Assembly: GCF_902506105.1 (NCBI RefSeq)
Contig: NZ_LR733303.1
Span: 434,001 to 498,000 of the forward strand
Length of the DNA: 64,000 nucleotides
Source of the DNA: Aeromicrobium sp. 9AM
GTDB lineage: Bacteria; Actinomycetota; Actinomycetes; Propionibacteriales; Nocardioidaceae
Reading direction: 5' to 3'
Below the pieces are notes generated by a model. It searched no databases and was not told where the DNA came from. It saw only the letters and a list, made by a program, of their open reading frames with translations. The translations under genes and the position numbers were made by a program. Below, one piece after another: positions 1 through 8,306 of the stretch. Position 1 is the first letter of the stretch, and each line of letters begins with the position of its first letter.

Positions 1-442
1 GCGCGCGTTCGAGGATCCCGGTGATCCGCGCGATGCGCGGCTCGGTGAAACGGATCCTGAAGGCCTCGAGCAGCTCGGGCTCACGGGGGAGGGCGGAGCA
101 GATGCTCGCCATCACCTGCATCAGCCGCTCGGTGTGCGGACTGCACGAGGCCGCGATCATCAGCTCGATGTCGCCGTCGAGAGATCCGCTGTCGATGGAC
201 TCGAAGGCAGGCTTGAGGGTCGCCATCGCGTCGATGACGAGCTCGGCCTTGTTGCTCCAGCGGCGGTAGACCGTGGCCTTGCCGACGCCGGCCTCGGTGG
301 CGACGGCCTCCATCGACAACCGGTCGTAGCCGTCGCGTACGAGGAGGTCGATCGCTGCGTCGATGATCGCCTCGTCGCGGCTGGGGTCGCGAGGCCGACC
401 CCTGGCAGGGGCCTCGGAGATGGCGGGATTGGTTGTTGGCAC
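1..442 (-). CDS. TetR/AcrR-family transcriptional regulator, 3' part cut by window edge
   Basis: The minus frame from a GTG at 442 reads without a stop to base 1, so the C-terminal end lies outside the window. The N-terminal helix-turn-helix is typical of TetR repressors: a DEAIIDAAIDLL helix, then EAVATEAGVGKATVYRRWSNKAEL around residues 45-65. The ligand-binding domain follows. It is divergent from the ABC pair at 585-2869, which it probably represses together with itself. A TACGCT hexamer exactly seven bases before the GTG suggests a leaderless transcript, and no Shine-Dalgarno is present. The family assignment is firm; the effector is unknown. Confidence 0.88.
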   Translation of the reverse strand, partial: MPTTNPAISEAPARGRPRDPSRDEAIIDAAIDLLVRDGYDRLSMEAVATEAGVGKATVYRRWSNKAELVIDAMATLKPAFESIDSGSLDGDIELMIAASCSPHTERLMQVMASICSALPREPELLEAFRIRFTEPRIARITGILERA

Positions 443-449
443 GACGAAG

Positions 450-455
450 AGCGTA
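450..455 (-). promoter_or_regulatory. -10 element of a leaderless promoter for the TetR gene
   Basis: Read on the minus strand the hexamer is TACGCT (TANNNT type). It is separated by seven bases from the GTG at 442, so transcription would start at or next to the start codon. The same geometry recurs upstream of several other genes in this window. Confidence 0.55.
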
Positions 456-458
456 TCA

Positions 459-481
459 CGAAACGGAACGAGTCCGTATCG
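459..481. promoter_or_regulatory. Candidate TetR operator, 23-bp inverted repeat
   Basis: Arms CGA-n-ACGGA (459-467) and TCCGT-n-TCG (473-481) are perfect inverted repeats around a 5-bp spacer. The site lies just upstream of the regulator's -10 hexamer, in the gap between the divergent TetR gene and ABC genes, as expected for autorepression and control of the exporter. Confidence 0.65.
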
Positions 482-490
482 TAAAGATCT

Positions 491-553
491 GGGCAAATGG
501 TTGCGTTTGCCAACTGTTTGCCTGACGGTCTGCCCACGGCCAATTCGGTTGCC
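491..553 (+). repeat. Phased heptamer cluster (TTTGCC-like) upstream of the ABC pair
   Basis: GTTTGCC occurs at 505-511 and 516-522, GTCTGCC at 528-534 and GGTTGCC at 547-553. The inverted form GGGCAAA is at 491-497. The first three direct copies are 11-12 bases apart, about one helical turn, which suggests stacked binding of a second regulator on one DNA face. This is inference from spacing only. Confidence 0.35.
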
Positions 554-584
554 TAGCGTCTGTGTCCTCGGGAAGGACGTTGAC

Positions 585-1526
585 ATGACGTGGACCCCAG
601 CGGCTCGGGCCCGCGGGATCAGCAAGCAGTTCGGACAGGTGATCGCCCTCGGCGGCGTGGACCTCGACATCGATGCCGGTCAGGTGCACGGCCTGGTGGG
701 GCCGAACGGCGCGGGCAAGACGACCCTGCTCGGGTTGCTGCTCGGTCTTGCGCTGCCCGACGCCGGCACCCTTGAGATCCTGGGCACGCCCGTGCGGCGA
801 ACCCTCGCGGTCCCCGAGGGTGTGGCCGGCTTCGTGGATGGCCCGGGCCTCTATCCGGCACTGTCCGCGCGGCAGAACCTGACCGCGTTGGCTTCGCTGC
901 GCGGCATCCGCGGCACGACCGACGTGGACGATGCGCTGGAGCAGGTCGGCCTCGGCGACGTGGCCGACAGTCGCGTCCGGGGCTTCTCGCTGGGCATGCG
1001 ACAGCGGCTCGGGCTCGCGGCGGCACTGCTCATCCGCCCACGGCTGCTGGTCCTCGACGAGCCGGTCAACGGTCTGGACCCGGCCGGCAAGCGGCATGTG
1101 CACCGGGTGATCAGCGCGCTCTCGGACGACGGGGTCGCGGTGGTGCTGTCCAGTCACCGGATGGATGACGTCGCCGCGCTGTGCTCCGACGTGACCCTGC
1201 TGGCCACGGGCCGCGTCGTGTTCACCGGGCCGCTGGCGAAGCTGGCCGCCGAGAGCGACGACCTCGACTATCGGGTCGTCACGTCGGAGCCGACCCGGGC
1301 CGCGACGGTCGCAGCGGGCACACCAGGCCTCCGAGTGCTCGAGGCCGGTGACCCCCTGATCGTCCGCGGGCCGGTGCTCGCGCTCGACACCCTCGTCGTA
1401 CGACTGGTCGAGGCCGGTCTCGGGGTACGTGAGCTCACCCCGGTCATCTCACCGCTGGAGGCGGCGTTCCTCGCCCTCACCGGCACCGAAGCAGACGAAC
1501 AAACGGGCCAGGAGCCGACGCAGTGA
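585..1526 (+). CDS. ABC transporter ATP-binding protein (ABC-2 exporter type)
   Basis: A 313-residue nucleotide-binding subunit that would power the membrane partner encoded next. Walker A GPNGAGKTT lies around residues 39-47, the signature SLGMRQRLG near 135 and Walker B LLVLDEP near 155, followed by a roughly 90-residue C-terminal extension common in drug and bacitracin-type exporters. I chose the ATG at 585 because GGAAGGA sits eight bases upstream and the conserved domain begins at once; the frame stays open further upstream to 363 but without family similarity. Its stop overlaps the permease GTG (GTGA). The substrate is unknown; control by the adjacent TetR suggests efflux of a small toxic compound. 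Confidence 0.9.
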   Translation: MTWTPAARARGISKQFGQVIALGGVDLDIDAGQVHGLVGPNGAGKTTLLGLLLGLALPDAGTLEILGTPVRRTLAVPEGVAGFVDGPGLYPALSARQNLTALASLRGIRGTTDVDDALEQVGLGDVADSRVRGFSLGMRQRLGLAAALLIRPRLLVLDEPVNGLDPAGKRHVHRVISALSDDGVAVVLSSHRMDDVAALCSDVTLLATGRVVFTGPLAKLAAESDDLDYRVVTSEPTRAATVAAGTPGLRVLEAGDPLIVRGPVLALDTLVVRLVEAGLGVRELTPVISPLEAAFLALTGTEADEQTGQEPTQ

Positions 1527-2869
1527 CCACAACACTTTCACCGGCCGCCGAGCCGGTCGGAGCCGCGCGCGTCCTGCCCGGCTTCAGGTTCGAGCTCGTC
1601 AAGCTTCTCGCCCAGGGTCGCGTACGAAGTGCCCTGCTGGTCTGCCTCCTTGCACCAGCCGGTTTCGTCTCGGTGATCAGTCGGCAGAGCTCGTTGCCGA
1701 CCGACACGGTGTTCGGCCGCTGGATGCACGACACCGGATGGGCCGGGTCGCTGGTGGTCCTAGCCTTCGCGTGCAGCTGGGGGCTGCCTCTGCTGGTGTC
1801 GCTGGTCGCGGGCGACGTGTTTGCGGTCGAGGACCGGCTGGGCACCTGGCGCCACCTGCTGGTGGCAGTTCGCTCACCACGCCGGATCTTCGCGGCCAAG
1901 GCGCTCGCAAGCCTGACCCTGATCCTGCTGCTCGTCGTCTTCCTGGTGGCGTCCAGCGTCGTCGGTGGCCTGACGGCAGTCGGGAACCACTCCCTCATCG
2001 GCCTGGACGGACACAGCTTGGCCGCGGGGGAGGCCGGCCGGATCGTGCTGCTGACCTGGCTATGCGTGCTCGCGCCGACGCTGGCGTTCGCCGCGATCGG
2101 TCTGCTCGGCTCGGTGGTCCTGGGCCGGTCGCCGATGGGCCTGCTGGTCCCGGCCGCGCTCGCCCTGGCGATGAACCTGGTGCTGATGCTGCCCGTCCCG
2201 GTCGTGGTGCGTCTCGCGCTGCCCAGCAACGCGTTCCTGGCCTGGCGCGGGCTCTACACCGAGCCGGCGTCGACCGGCCCGCTGCTGATCGGGGTGCTGG
2301 TCAGCCTGATCTGGGCGGCGGTGGCGACCGGGCTCGCGTACGTGTTGTTCGTACGCCGCAACTTCACCGATCTGTCCAACGACGGCGCCGGTCGTCGTAC
2401 GCTCGTCGCCGCAGCGCTGCCGCTCGCCGCACTGGCCGGGGTCACCGCACTGGTCATCGGCGCCGTGACTCCTGCCAGTGGGACCGGCATCGAGAGGGGC
2501 AAGCTCGAGCACTCGTTGTCGACCGCGTTCGCGCACCTCTACGTGCTGCAGACCCGCGAGCTGCACCGCCCCGCGGTGACGGAGGCGCAGCTCGCGGCCC
2601 ACACGACCTGCGACAAGGGCGGGTCGAGGGTCGAGGACCACGGCCCCGGCAACGACTGGCGATGCGTCGTGACCTGGCGCCTCCCGGGCGCAACGGCCAC
2701 GGGTTCGGCGATCTACCAGCTCGACGTCACGGCCGAGGGCCGGTATGTCGCCGACGGAGACGGACCGAAGGAGGTGAACGGCTCGTTCCAGGTGCGCACC
2801 GCGACCGGCGACACACCTAACCCCCTGTGGCAGCTAGACGGCTACGTCGACCTGCTCGATCAGCACTGA
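1523..2869 (+). CDS. ABC-2 type permease with C-terminal soluble domain
   Basis: A 448-residue membrane partner of the preceding ATPase. Several hydrophobic segments run from about residue 30 to 320 (for example LLVCLLAPAGFVSVI and TLILLLVVFLVASSV). Beyond the last one, roughly residues 330-448 form a hydrophilic tail with two cysteines (TTCDKG and WRCVV) and beta-rich sequence ending LDGYVDLLDQH. If the tail is outside the membrane the cysteines could form a disulfide. The GTG start overlaps the upstream stop, indicating translational coupling. The permease call is sound; the role of the tail is unknown. Confidence 0.82.
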   Translation: MTTTLSPAAEPVGAARVLPGFRFELVKLLAQGRVRSALLVCLLAPAGFVSVISRQSSLPTDTVFGRWMHDTGWAGSLVVLAFACSWGLPLLVSLVAGDVFAVEDRLGTWRHLLVAVRSPRRIFAAKALASLTLILLLVVFLVASSVVGGLTAVGNHSLIGLDGHSLAAGEAGRIVLLTWLCVLAPTLAFAAIGLLGSVVLGRSPMGLLVPAALALAMNLVLMLPVPVVVRLALPSNAFLAWRGLYTEPASTGPLLIGVLVSLIWAAVATGLAYVLFVRRNFTDLSNDGAGRRTLVAAALPLAALAGVTALVIGAVTPASGTGIERGKLEHSLSTAFAHLYVLQTRELHRPAVTEAQLAAHTTCDKGGSRVEDHGPGNDWRCVVTWRLPGATATGSAIYQLDVTAEGRYVADGDGPKEVNGSFQVRTATGDTPNPLWQLDGYVDLLDQH

Positions 2870-2899
2870 ACTCGATCACCTCTGAGAAGGGAACAACCC

Positions 2900-5671
2900 A
2901 TGCAGGTGCGTCAACGTACTCGCGTCACGGGCGTCCGATCCGGACTCCTCACCAAGAACAGACTCACGCTCCTCGTCGCCGGTGCCACGGCACTCGCGGT
3001 CGTGGGCACGGGTGCGGCGGTCGCCGGGACCTCGGCCTTCGGGGACCACCAGGTGGGCACCGAATATGCCAACGGCCTCCAGATCTCCTCCAACCAGGTG
3101 CTCAAGCCTCTGGGCGAGCGCCTCTCCACGCCGTACGGGAAGATCATGGGCTCCACCGTCAGCCCGGACGGCCGCTTCCTCGCCGCCACGTCCAACGACC
3201 GCTCGGTCTCGTTGCAGGTCTACGACCTCTCGACGTACCAGCTGATCTGGCGCGGTGGCTCCGCCGCCGGGGTCAACCTGAAACTGACGGACAACACCGT
3301 CGGCCAGGAGGGCCCGGTCTACTCCCCGGACGGCAAGTTCCTGTTCATGCCGAACGCCACCGGCATCACCCGGTTCCCGGTCAATGCCGACGGCACCCTC
3401 GCAGCCGGCACCACGATCGCGATCCCGACCGTCGGCACCAAGCAGGCCCTGACCAGCGGGCTGACCTTCGCGCCGGACGGGACGCTGTACGCCGCCGTCA
3501 ACGGCCAGAACACCGTCGTCGCGATCGATCCGGTCGCGGGCACGATCACCCGTACGTGGAACGTTGGGGTCGCACCGCGACAGGTGCGGTTCTTGGGCAG
3601 CAAGCTGTACGTCAGCAACGAGGGCGGCCGACCGGCCAAGACCGGCGAGACCACGATGGACTCGTACGGCACCGCCGTCGCCGCCGACGGCTACCGCGGC
3701 ACCTCGACGACCGGGACCCTGAGCGTCATCGACCCGACCGCCGCAGGCGACAACGCCGGCACGATCAAGGTGGGCCTGCACCCGACGGCGCTCTACGCGA
3801 GCGGACGAGTGCTCTACGTCGCCAACACCAACGACGACACCGTCTCGGTCGTCGACACCGCGAAGGACCACGTCGTCCAGACCATCGTCACCCAGCCGTG
3901 GCGCGGCTCGGCGATCGGCTACGAGCCGAATGGCATCGCGGTCGAGCACGGTCGGTTGCTGGTCACCCTGGGCCGGGCCAATGCGGTCGCGGTCTACAAG
4001 CTGGGCCGCAACGCGCTGGACCCGGTCAGCTACGTCGGCCTGGTGCCGACCGACTACTACCCCGAGGACGTCTTCGCGGTCGGCGGCCAGACCGTCGTCG
4101 CCAACCGCCGTGGCATCGACGCGCGGGGGCAGAAGATCACCTCCAACCAGGGGCTCGGCACGACTCCGGCGACGGCGTGGGGCACCCACGGCACCACGGC
4201 GTCACTGACCCGGTTCACGTTGCCGAGTGACCAGAAGATCCGCGACACCTACACCCAGAGGGTGTTCGCCCAGAACGGCTGGGGCAACGCTGGCACCGAC
4301 GTCAAGCACTCACGCGGTGGTCGCCACGTGCGCGCCGTGCCAGTGCCGAAGCGGATCGGTGATCCCTCGACGATCAAGCACGTCTTCCTGCTGGTGAAGG
4401 AGAACCGCACGTACGACCAGATCTACGGGGACATGCCCGAGGGCAACGGTGACGCGACGCTGGCCCAGTTCGGCGAGCAGACCACGCCCAACCAGCACGC
4501 GCTGGCGCGCCAGTTCGGGCTGTACGACAACACGTACGACGTCGGCACCAACTCGGCCGAGGGTCACAACTGGCTGATGCAGGGCGACAACCCGGAGTAC
4601 ACCGAGTCGAGCGCCGGCGAGTACACCAGGTCGTACGACACCGAGGAGGACGTGCTCGGCCACCAGCGCTCCGGCTTCCTGTGGACCGCGATCCAGTCGG
4701 CCCGCAAGAGTGCGCGCAACTACGGCGAGTTCGAGTACCCGGAGGGCAAGCCGTCGGGCTCGTGGCAGCAGTACTACTGCGCCGTCGACAGCGTCGAGAA
4801 CGGCGGAGACCCGGCCCAGCTCACGACCCCGGAGCTGAAGGGTGACTACGGCTCGGTGATCCCGTCGCTCAACGCCATCAGCGATCCACTGTCGCCGCCG
4901 TTCGACCTGTCGATCCCGGACGTCTACCGGTCCGAGATCTGGAAGCAGGACTTCGAGAAGAAGGGTCCGGCTGACTTCCAGATGCTGTGGCTCTCGAGTG
5001 ATCACACTGGCGGCCCGTCGACTCCGCGTGCCGGGGTGGCCGACGGCGACCTCGCAGTCGGCAAGGTCGTCGACGAGATCTCGCACAGCAAGTACTGGAA
5101 GAGCTCGGCGATCTTCGTGGTCGAGGACGACAGCCAGGCCGGTGTGGACCACGTGGACGGCCACCGGGCCCCGATCCAGGTCATCAGCCCGTGGGCCGTT
5201 CACGGCAAGACGGTCTCGACGTACTACTCGCAGATCTCGATGGTCCGCACGATCGAGCAGATCCTCGGTGCCGAGCCGTTGAACCAGAAGGTGGCCGCGG
5301 CGACGCCGATGTTCGACGCGTTCCGGTCCAAGGCGGACCTGAAGCCCTTCAACGCGGTGCCCAACCAGATCCCGCTGACCGAGAACGTCAACCCGGCGCC
5401 CGCGTGCGGCCCGGACACGACGGCCTCCAAGGTGGAGGCACCGAAGGTCCCGGCCAGTGCGGCTCCGCTCGCCAAGGCCTGGGGCACGTGGGCGCAGAAG
5501 CAGCACTTCAGCGGCCGTCAGGCGCGGGCGGACTACGCCAACCCGGAGCAGATGAACCGGTACACCTGGTACCAGGCGCACAACTGGACCAAGCCGTATC
5601 CCGGTGACAAGGAGCTCTATCTCCCCAAGGAGGTTCCGGGGGCTGCCATCCCGTCCGCCGAGGTCGACTAA
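2900..5671 (+). CDS. Secreted YncE-like beta-propeller / phosphoesterase fusion protein
   Basis: This 923-residue protein starts with an exported-protein leader: basic residues, then LTLLVAGATALAVVGTGAAVAG. Residues about 70-430 carry repeated beta-propeller blades of YncE type (VSPDGRFLAAT, YVANTNDDTVSVVD). From about residue 490 comes a phosphoesterase domain of the PF04185 type (VFLLVKENRTYDQIYGD, EGHNWLMQGDN, then VVEDDSQAGVDHVDGHR near 740), with KENRTYD and DDSQ..DHVDGHR as likely metal-site segments. GAGAAGGGA precedes the ATG. It probably acts outside the membrane on a phosphate ester; the substrate is not evident. A strong terminator follows, so the gene is likely a single unit. Confidence 0.85.
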   Translation: MQVRQRTRVTGVRSGLLTKNRLTLLVAGATALAVVGTGAAVAGTSAFGDHQVGTEYANGLQISSNQVLKPLGERLSTPYGKIMGSTVSPDGRFLAATSNDRSVSLQVYDLSTYQLIWRGGSAAGVNLKLTDNTVGQEGPVYSPDGKFLFMPNATGITRFPVNADGTLAAGTTIAIPTVGTKQALTSGLTFAPDGTLYAAVNGQNTVVAIDPVAGTITRTWNVGVAPRQVRFLGSKLYVSNEGGRPAKTGETTMDSYGTAVAADGYRGTSTTGTLSVIDPTAAGDNAGTIKVGLHPTALYASGRVLYVANTNDDTVSVVDTAKDHVVQTIVTQPWRGSAIGYEPNGIAVEHGRLLVTLGRANAVAVYKLGRNALDPVSYVGLVPTDYYPEDVFAVGGQTVVANRRGIDARGQKITSNQGLGTTPATAWGTHGTTASLTRFTLPSDQKIRDTYTQRVFAQNGWGNAGTDVKHSRGGRHVRAVPVPKRIGDPSTIKHVFLLVKENRTYDQIYGDMPEGNGDATLAQFGEQTTPNQHALARQFGLYDNTYDVGTNSAEGHNWLMQGDNPEYTESSAGEYTRSYDTEEDVLGHQRSGFLWTAIQSARKSARNYGEFEYPEGKPSGSWQQYYCAVDSVENGGDPAQLTTPELKGDYGSVIPSLNAISDPLSPPFDLSIPDVYRSEIWKQDFEKKGPADFQMLWLSSDHTGGPSTPRAGVADGDLAVGKVVDEISHSKYWKSSAIFVVEDDSQAGVDHVDGHRAPIQVISPWAVHGKTVSTYYSQISMVRTIEQILGAEPLNQKVAAATPMFDAFRSKADLKPFNAVPNQIPLTENVNPAPACGPDTTASKVEAPKVPASAAPLAKAWGTWAQKQHFSGRQARADYANPEQMNRYTWYQAHNWTKPYPGDKELYLPKEVPGAAIPSAEVD

Positions 5672-5687
5672 CCCGAGGCTTCACGCG

Positions 5688-5721
5688 AAGGGCCCGTCGG
5701 CTGCCAGGCCGGCGGGTCCTT
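5688..5721 (+). terminator. Rho-independent-type hairpin after the phosphoesterase gene
   Basis: A 14-bp stem (5688-5701 with 5708-5721) includes two G-U wobbles and closes a 6-base loop TGCCAG. It starts 17 bases after the stop codon. No long T tract follows, as is common in actinobacteria. Confidence 0.7.
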
Positions 5722-5762
5722 CGTACGGTCCTGTGGCGATGCGCCCGACGCCTGACGATGAG

Positions 5763-5768
5763 TAGAGT
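5763..5768 (+). promoter_or_regulatory. -10 element of a leaderless promoter for the DUF1801 gene
   Basis: TAGAGT is followed by exactly seven bases and the ATG at 5776. There is no Shine-Dalgarno in front of that ATG, so the mRNA probably starts at the codon itself. This favours 5776 over the in-frame ATG at 5758, which would lie upstream of the transcript start. Confidence 0.55.
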
Positions 5769-5775
5769 TCCGGTC

Positions 5776-6117
5776 ATGGCAGCTGACTGGCGCACCACGA
5801 TCGTCAACACCGTTCGCAATCTGATCATCGACGCGGTGCCGGACGTCGTGGAAGAGGCCAAGTGGCGCAAGGCGTCGAACCCCGACGGCGTGCCGACCTT
5901 CTCGCACAGTGGCCTGATCTGCACCGTCGAGACCTACAAGGACAAGATCAAGGTGACGTTCGCCAAGGGTGCATCGCTCGCGGATCCGGCCGGCCTGTTC
6001 AACGCCAGCCTCGACGCCGGCACCCGCCGCGCCATCGACATTCGCGAGGACGACACGCTCGACCATGCCGCGTTCACCGAGCTGATCCGCAGCGCGGCCG
6101 CCGCCAACGAGGGCTAG
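5776..6117 (+). CDS. DUF1801-domain protein
   Basis: A 113-residue protein of the DUF1801 (YdhG-like) fold. Recognisable parts are the amphipathic helix WRTTIVNTVRNLIIDAVPDVVEEAKWRK, a central FSHSGLICTVETYKDKIKVTF strand pair, and the C-terminal LDAGTRRAIDIREDD helix. Members are small cytoplasmic proteins of unknown biochemical role. The start follows the leaderless promoter; an ATG six codons upstream is the alternative. It stands alone between a terminator and the sugar-transport promoter region. Confidence 0.75.
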   Translation: MAADWRTTIVNTVRNLIIDAVPDVVEEAKWRKASNPDGVPTFSHSGLICTVETYKDKIKVTFAKGASLADPAGLFNASLDAGTRRAIDIREDDTLDHAAFTELIRSAAAANEG

Positions 6118-6206
6118 CAGCGGGCGTAGCTCATCACCGCAGGTGCCTGGCGCCTGCGGCAGCTTTGCGCGCGCGAAAACGGCGTATGGCTACGGGTGAC
6201 CGAACG

Positions 6207-6297
6207 TTGCACGGCGCATCTGGTCCTACCTATACGAGGCTCGAGAGCGCATGGGATGGCATGAAGCCTCCAGAAAGGGTGTAGACATCCTATGTCT
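6207..6297 (+). promoter_or_regulatory. Promoter and palindromic operator of the sugar-acid ABC operon
   Basis: TTGCAC (6207-6212) and TATACG (6231-6236) are separated by 18 bp and form a plausible promoter. Downstream, AGACAT-CCT-ATGTCT (6283-6297) is a perfect 15-bp inverted repeat. Its ACATCC core recurs in the gap before the dehydratase gene, so it is a candidate site for the FadR-type regulator at 10271. The rest of the 222-base gap shows nothing further. Confidence 0.5.
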
Positions 6298-6339
6298 TCC
6301 CGGATAGTGTGACGGCCACCACAGCGAGGAGGCTGATCG

Positions 6340-7470
6340 GTGCACGACATCCAGACGACAGACGAATCCGGCGAGAGCAACGTCGAGGTTCCCCGCGCGG
6401 AGCAGCAGCAGACTGCCGATCCGGGATCGGCTGCACCCGTCGGGCCAACCGCCCGGGACAACGAGGTCAGCGTCACGAAGCTCCGACTGGTCGGCGCGTT
6501 GCTCGTGCTGCTCAAGCTCGGTCCGGTGCTGATCCTGCTCGTCCTGGTGCTGGTCATGTCCAGCCTCTCCCCGGTGTTCGCCACGTCGCAGAATCTCGGC
6601 AACGTCCTCTCGCAGTCGGCCGTGATCGCGATCCTCGCCATTGGTCAGCTGCTCGTCATCCTGACTCGCGGCATCGATCTCTCGGTGGGCTCGACGCTCG
6701 CGCTGTCGTCAGTCGTCGGTGCGACGGTCTTCGGCTCGACGGGCGGGGGCGCGCTGACCGTGGCCGCGATGCTCGGCACGGGCGCCGCCGTCGGCCTCGT
6801 CAACGGTGTCGTCTACGTGTACGGCAAGCTGCCTCACCCGTTCATCATCACGCTGGCGACGCTGAGCATCGCGAGAGGACTGGCTCTCGGCATCTCTGAC
6901 GGCCAGCCGATCCGCAACATGCCCGGAATCGTGACTGACATCGGCGGTGGCTCAGCCACTTGGATCGCCTCGTGGCTGCCGAACTCGGCCTTCCTCGTCG
7001 CCCTGGTCGCGATCATGGTGTCGGTCTTCCTCAGCCGGGTCGTCTGGGGTCGCTGGATCTATGCCGTCGGGGGCAACCCCGAGGGCGCCCGGAGTCTCGG
7101 CATACCGCGTTCCGCAGTGCTGGTCTCGGTGTACGTCTGCAGTGGGGTGCTGGCCGGCGTCGCAGCGATCGTCACGTCGGGACGCCTCAATGCCGGGTCG
7201 CCGACGTTCGGCGATCTCGCCGAGCTCGATGCCATCGCCGCCGTCGTGATCGGCGGCGCGAGCTTCCTCGGCGGCCGCGGATTCGTCAGCCACGCGCTGA
7301 TCGGAGCCTTGATGATCGGCGTCATCCGCAACGGGATGAACCTGCTCAATATCGAGGCCTACCTCCAGCTGATCGTCATCGGTGTCGTGATCGTCCTCGC
7401 GGTCGAGTCCGACGTGGTGCGAGGGCGCCTGGAGAACCGGTTCCGGGTCATGAAGGGGGCCGCGGCATGA
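6340..7470 (+). CDS. Sugar ABC transporter permease (RbsC family)
   Basis: A 376-residue inner-membrane subunit of a carbohydrate uptake system. About 45 hydrophilic N-terminal residues come before 8-10 hydrophobic helices. The family hallmarks are IGQLLVILTRGIDLSVGS (around residues 101-118) and the GGASFLGGRGFVSHALIGALMIGVIRNGMNLL block near 305-336. A GTG start is chosen because GAGGAGG lies eight bases upstream. The stop overlaps the ATPase ATG, so the two are co-translated. The lactonase and dehydratase downstream point to a sugar or sugar lactone as substrate. Confidence 0.9.
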   Translation: MHDIQTTDESGESNVEVPRAEQQQTADPGSAAPVGPTARDNEVSVTKLRLVGALLVLLKLGPVLILLVLVLVMSSLSPVFATSQNLGNVLSQSAVIAILAIGQLLVILTRGIDLSVGSTLALSSVVGATVFGSTGGGALTVAAMLGTGAAVGLVNGVVYVYGKLPHPFIITLATLSIARGLALGISDGQPIRNMPGIVTDIGGGSATWIASWLPNSAFLVALVAIMVSVFLSRVVWGRWIYAVGGNPEGARSLGIPRSAVLVSVYVCSGVLAGVAAIVTSGRLNAGSPTFGDLAELDAIAAVVIGGASFLGGRGFVSHALIGALMIGVIRNGMNLLNIEAYLQLIVIGVVIVLAVESDVVRGRLENRFRVMKGAAA

Positions 7471-8222
7471 ACGCGTACCCGGCCCTGGCGGTTCGCGGAG
7501 CGACCAAGCGATTCGGTGCGGTGCTCGCGCTCGACGATGTCGACCTCGAGGTGCACCACGGCGAGGTGCTGGCCATCCTGGGCGACAACGGCGCCGGCAA
7601 GTCCACCCTGATCAAGTGCATCAGCGGCGTGCACAAGCTCGACTCCGGCGAGATCGAGGTTGACGGCGTGCCCGCCTCCATGGCGAGCCCGGCCGTGGCC
7701 CGGGCCGCCGGCATCGAGACGGTCTACCAGGACCTCGCGCTCTTCGACAATCTCGACGCGACAGCCAACTTCTTCGCGGGCCATGAGAAGGCGGTGCCGG
7801 CCTGGCTCCCGCGCGGCATGCGATGGATGCGCCGACGCGACATGGCGCGCTCCTCGTCCGAGCTGCTCGACCGCCTGAAGATCCGGCTGCCCGAGAAGGC
7901 GTCGACGGTCGGCATGATGTCCGGCGGCCAACGCCAGGCCATCGCTGTCGCACGTACGGCCGCGTTCGCCTCGCGGGTCGTCATCCTGGACGAGCCGACA
8001 GCAGCCCTGGGACTTCGGGAGTCCCGCCAGGTCCTCGACCTCGTTCTTCGGCTCCGCTCTGAGGGCTGTGCAGTGATCGTGATCTCCCACGCGATGGACC
8101 ACGTCATGGAGATCGCCGATCGCGCCATCGTCATGCGACGCGGTCGCACCGTGGGCGAAGAAGTGCCGACTCCCGAGAACCGGGCTCGGCTCGTCTCGCT
8201 CATCGTCGGAGGTGAGGTCTGA
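7467..8222 (+). CDS. Sugar ABC transporter ATP-binding protein, single-domain
   Basis: This 251-residue ATPase has one nucleotide-binding domain instead of the double domain of RbsA; FrcA-like systems are also single-domain. Walker A GDNGAGKST is near residue 38, the signature MSGGQRQA near 151 and Walker B VVILDEPTA near 171, followed by the switch histidine in VISHAMDHV. The ATG at 7467 overlaps the permease stop (ATGA) and matches where the domain begins. It would power uptake with the permease at 6340 and the lipoprotein at 8307. Confidence 0.9.
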   Translation: MNAYPALAVRGATKRFGAVLALDDVDLEVHHGEVLAILGDNGAGKSTLIKCISGVHKLDSGEIEVDGVPASMASPAVARAAGIETVYQDLALFDNLDATANFFAGHEKAVPAWLPRGMRWMRRRDMARSSSELLDRLKIRLPEKASTVGMMSGGQRQAIAVARTAAFASRVVILDEPTAALGLRESRQVLDLVLRLRSEGCAVIVISHAMDHVMEIADRAIVMRRGRTVGEEVPTPENRARLVSLIVGGEV

Positions 8223-8306
8223 CTGAACGTGCCGAACCGACCACCACGTCAGCATTGCGCTCGGGCGAGACGTTGACGGCTTGCTTTCCGAAGGGATCAC
8301 AGGAAC

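Noticed and set aside
160-543. Minus-strand frame of 127 residues at the left edge
   Set aside because: Its product is low-complexity Ser/Arg/Pro. The neighbouring minus frame that starts with GTG at 442 encodes a clear TetR helix-turn-helix.
2876-5581. Long open frames on the minus strand opposite the phosphoesterase gene
   Set aside because: They arise from high G+C third-position bias. Their translations are Arg/Val/Gly-rich and lack family motifs, while the plus frame encodes a coherent leader, propeller and phosphoesterase.
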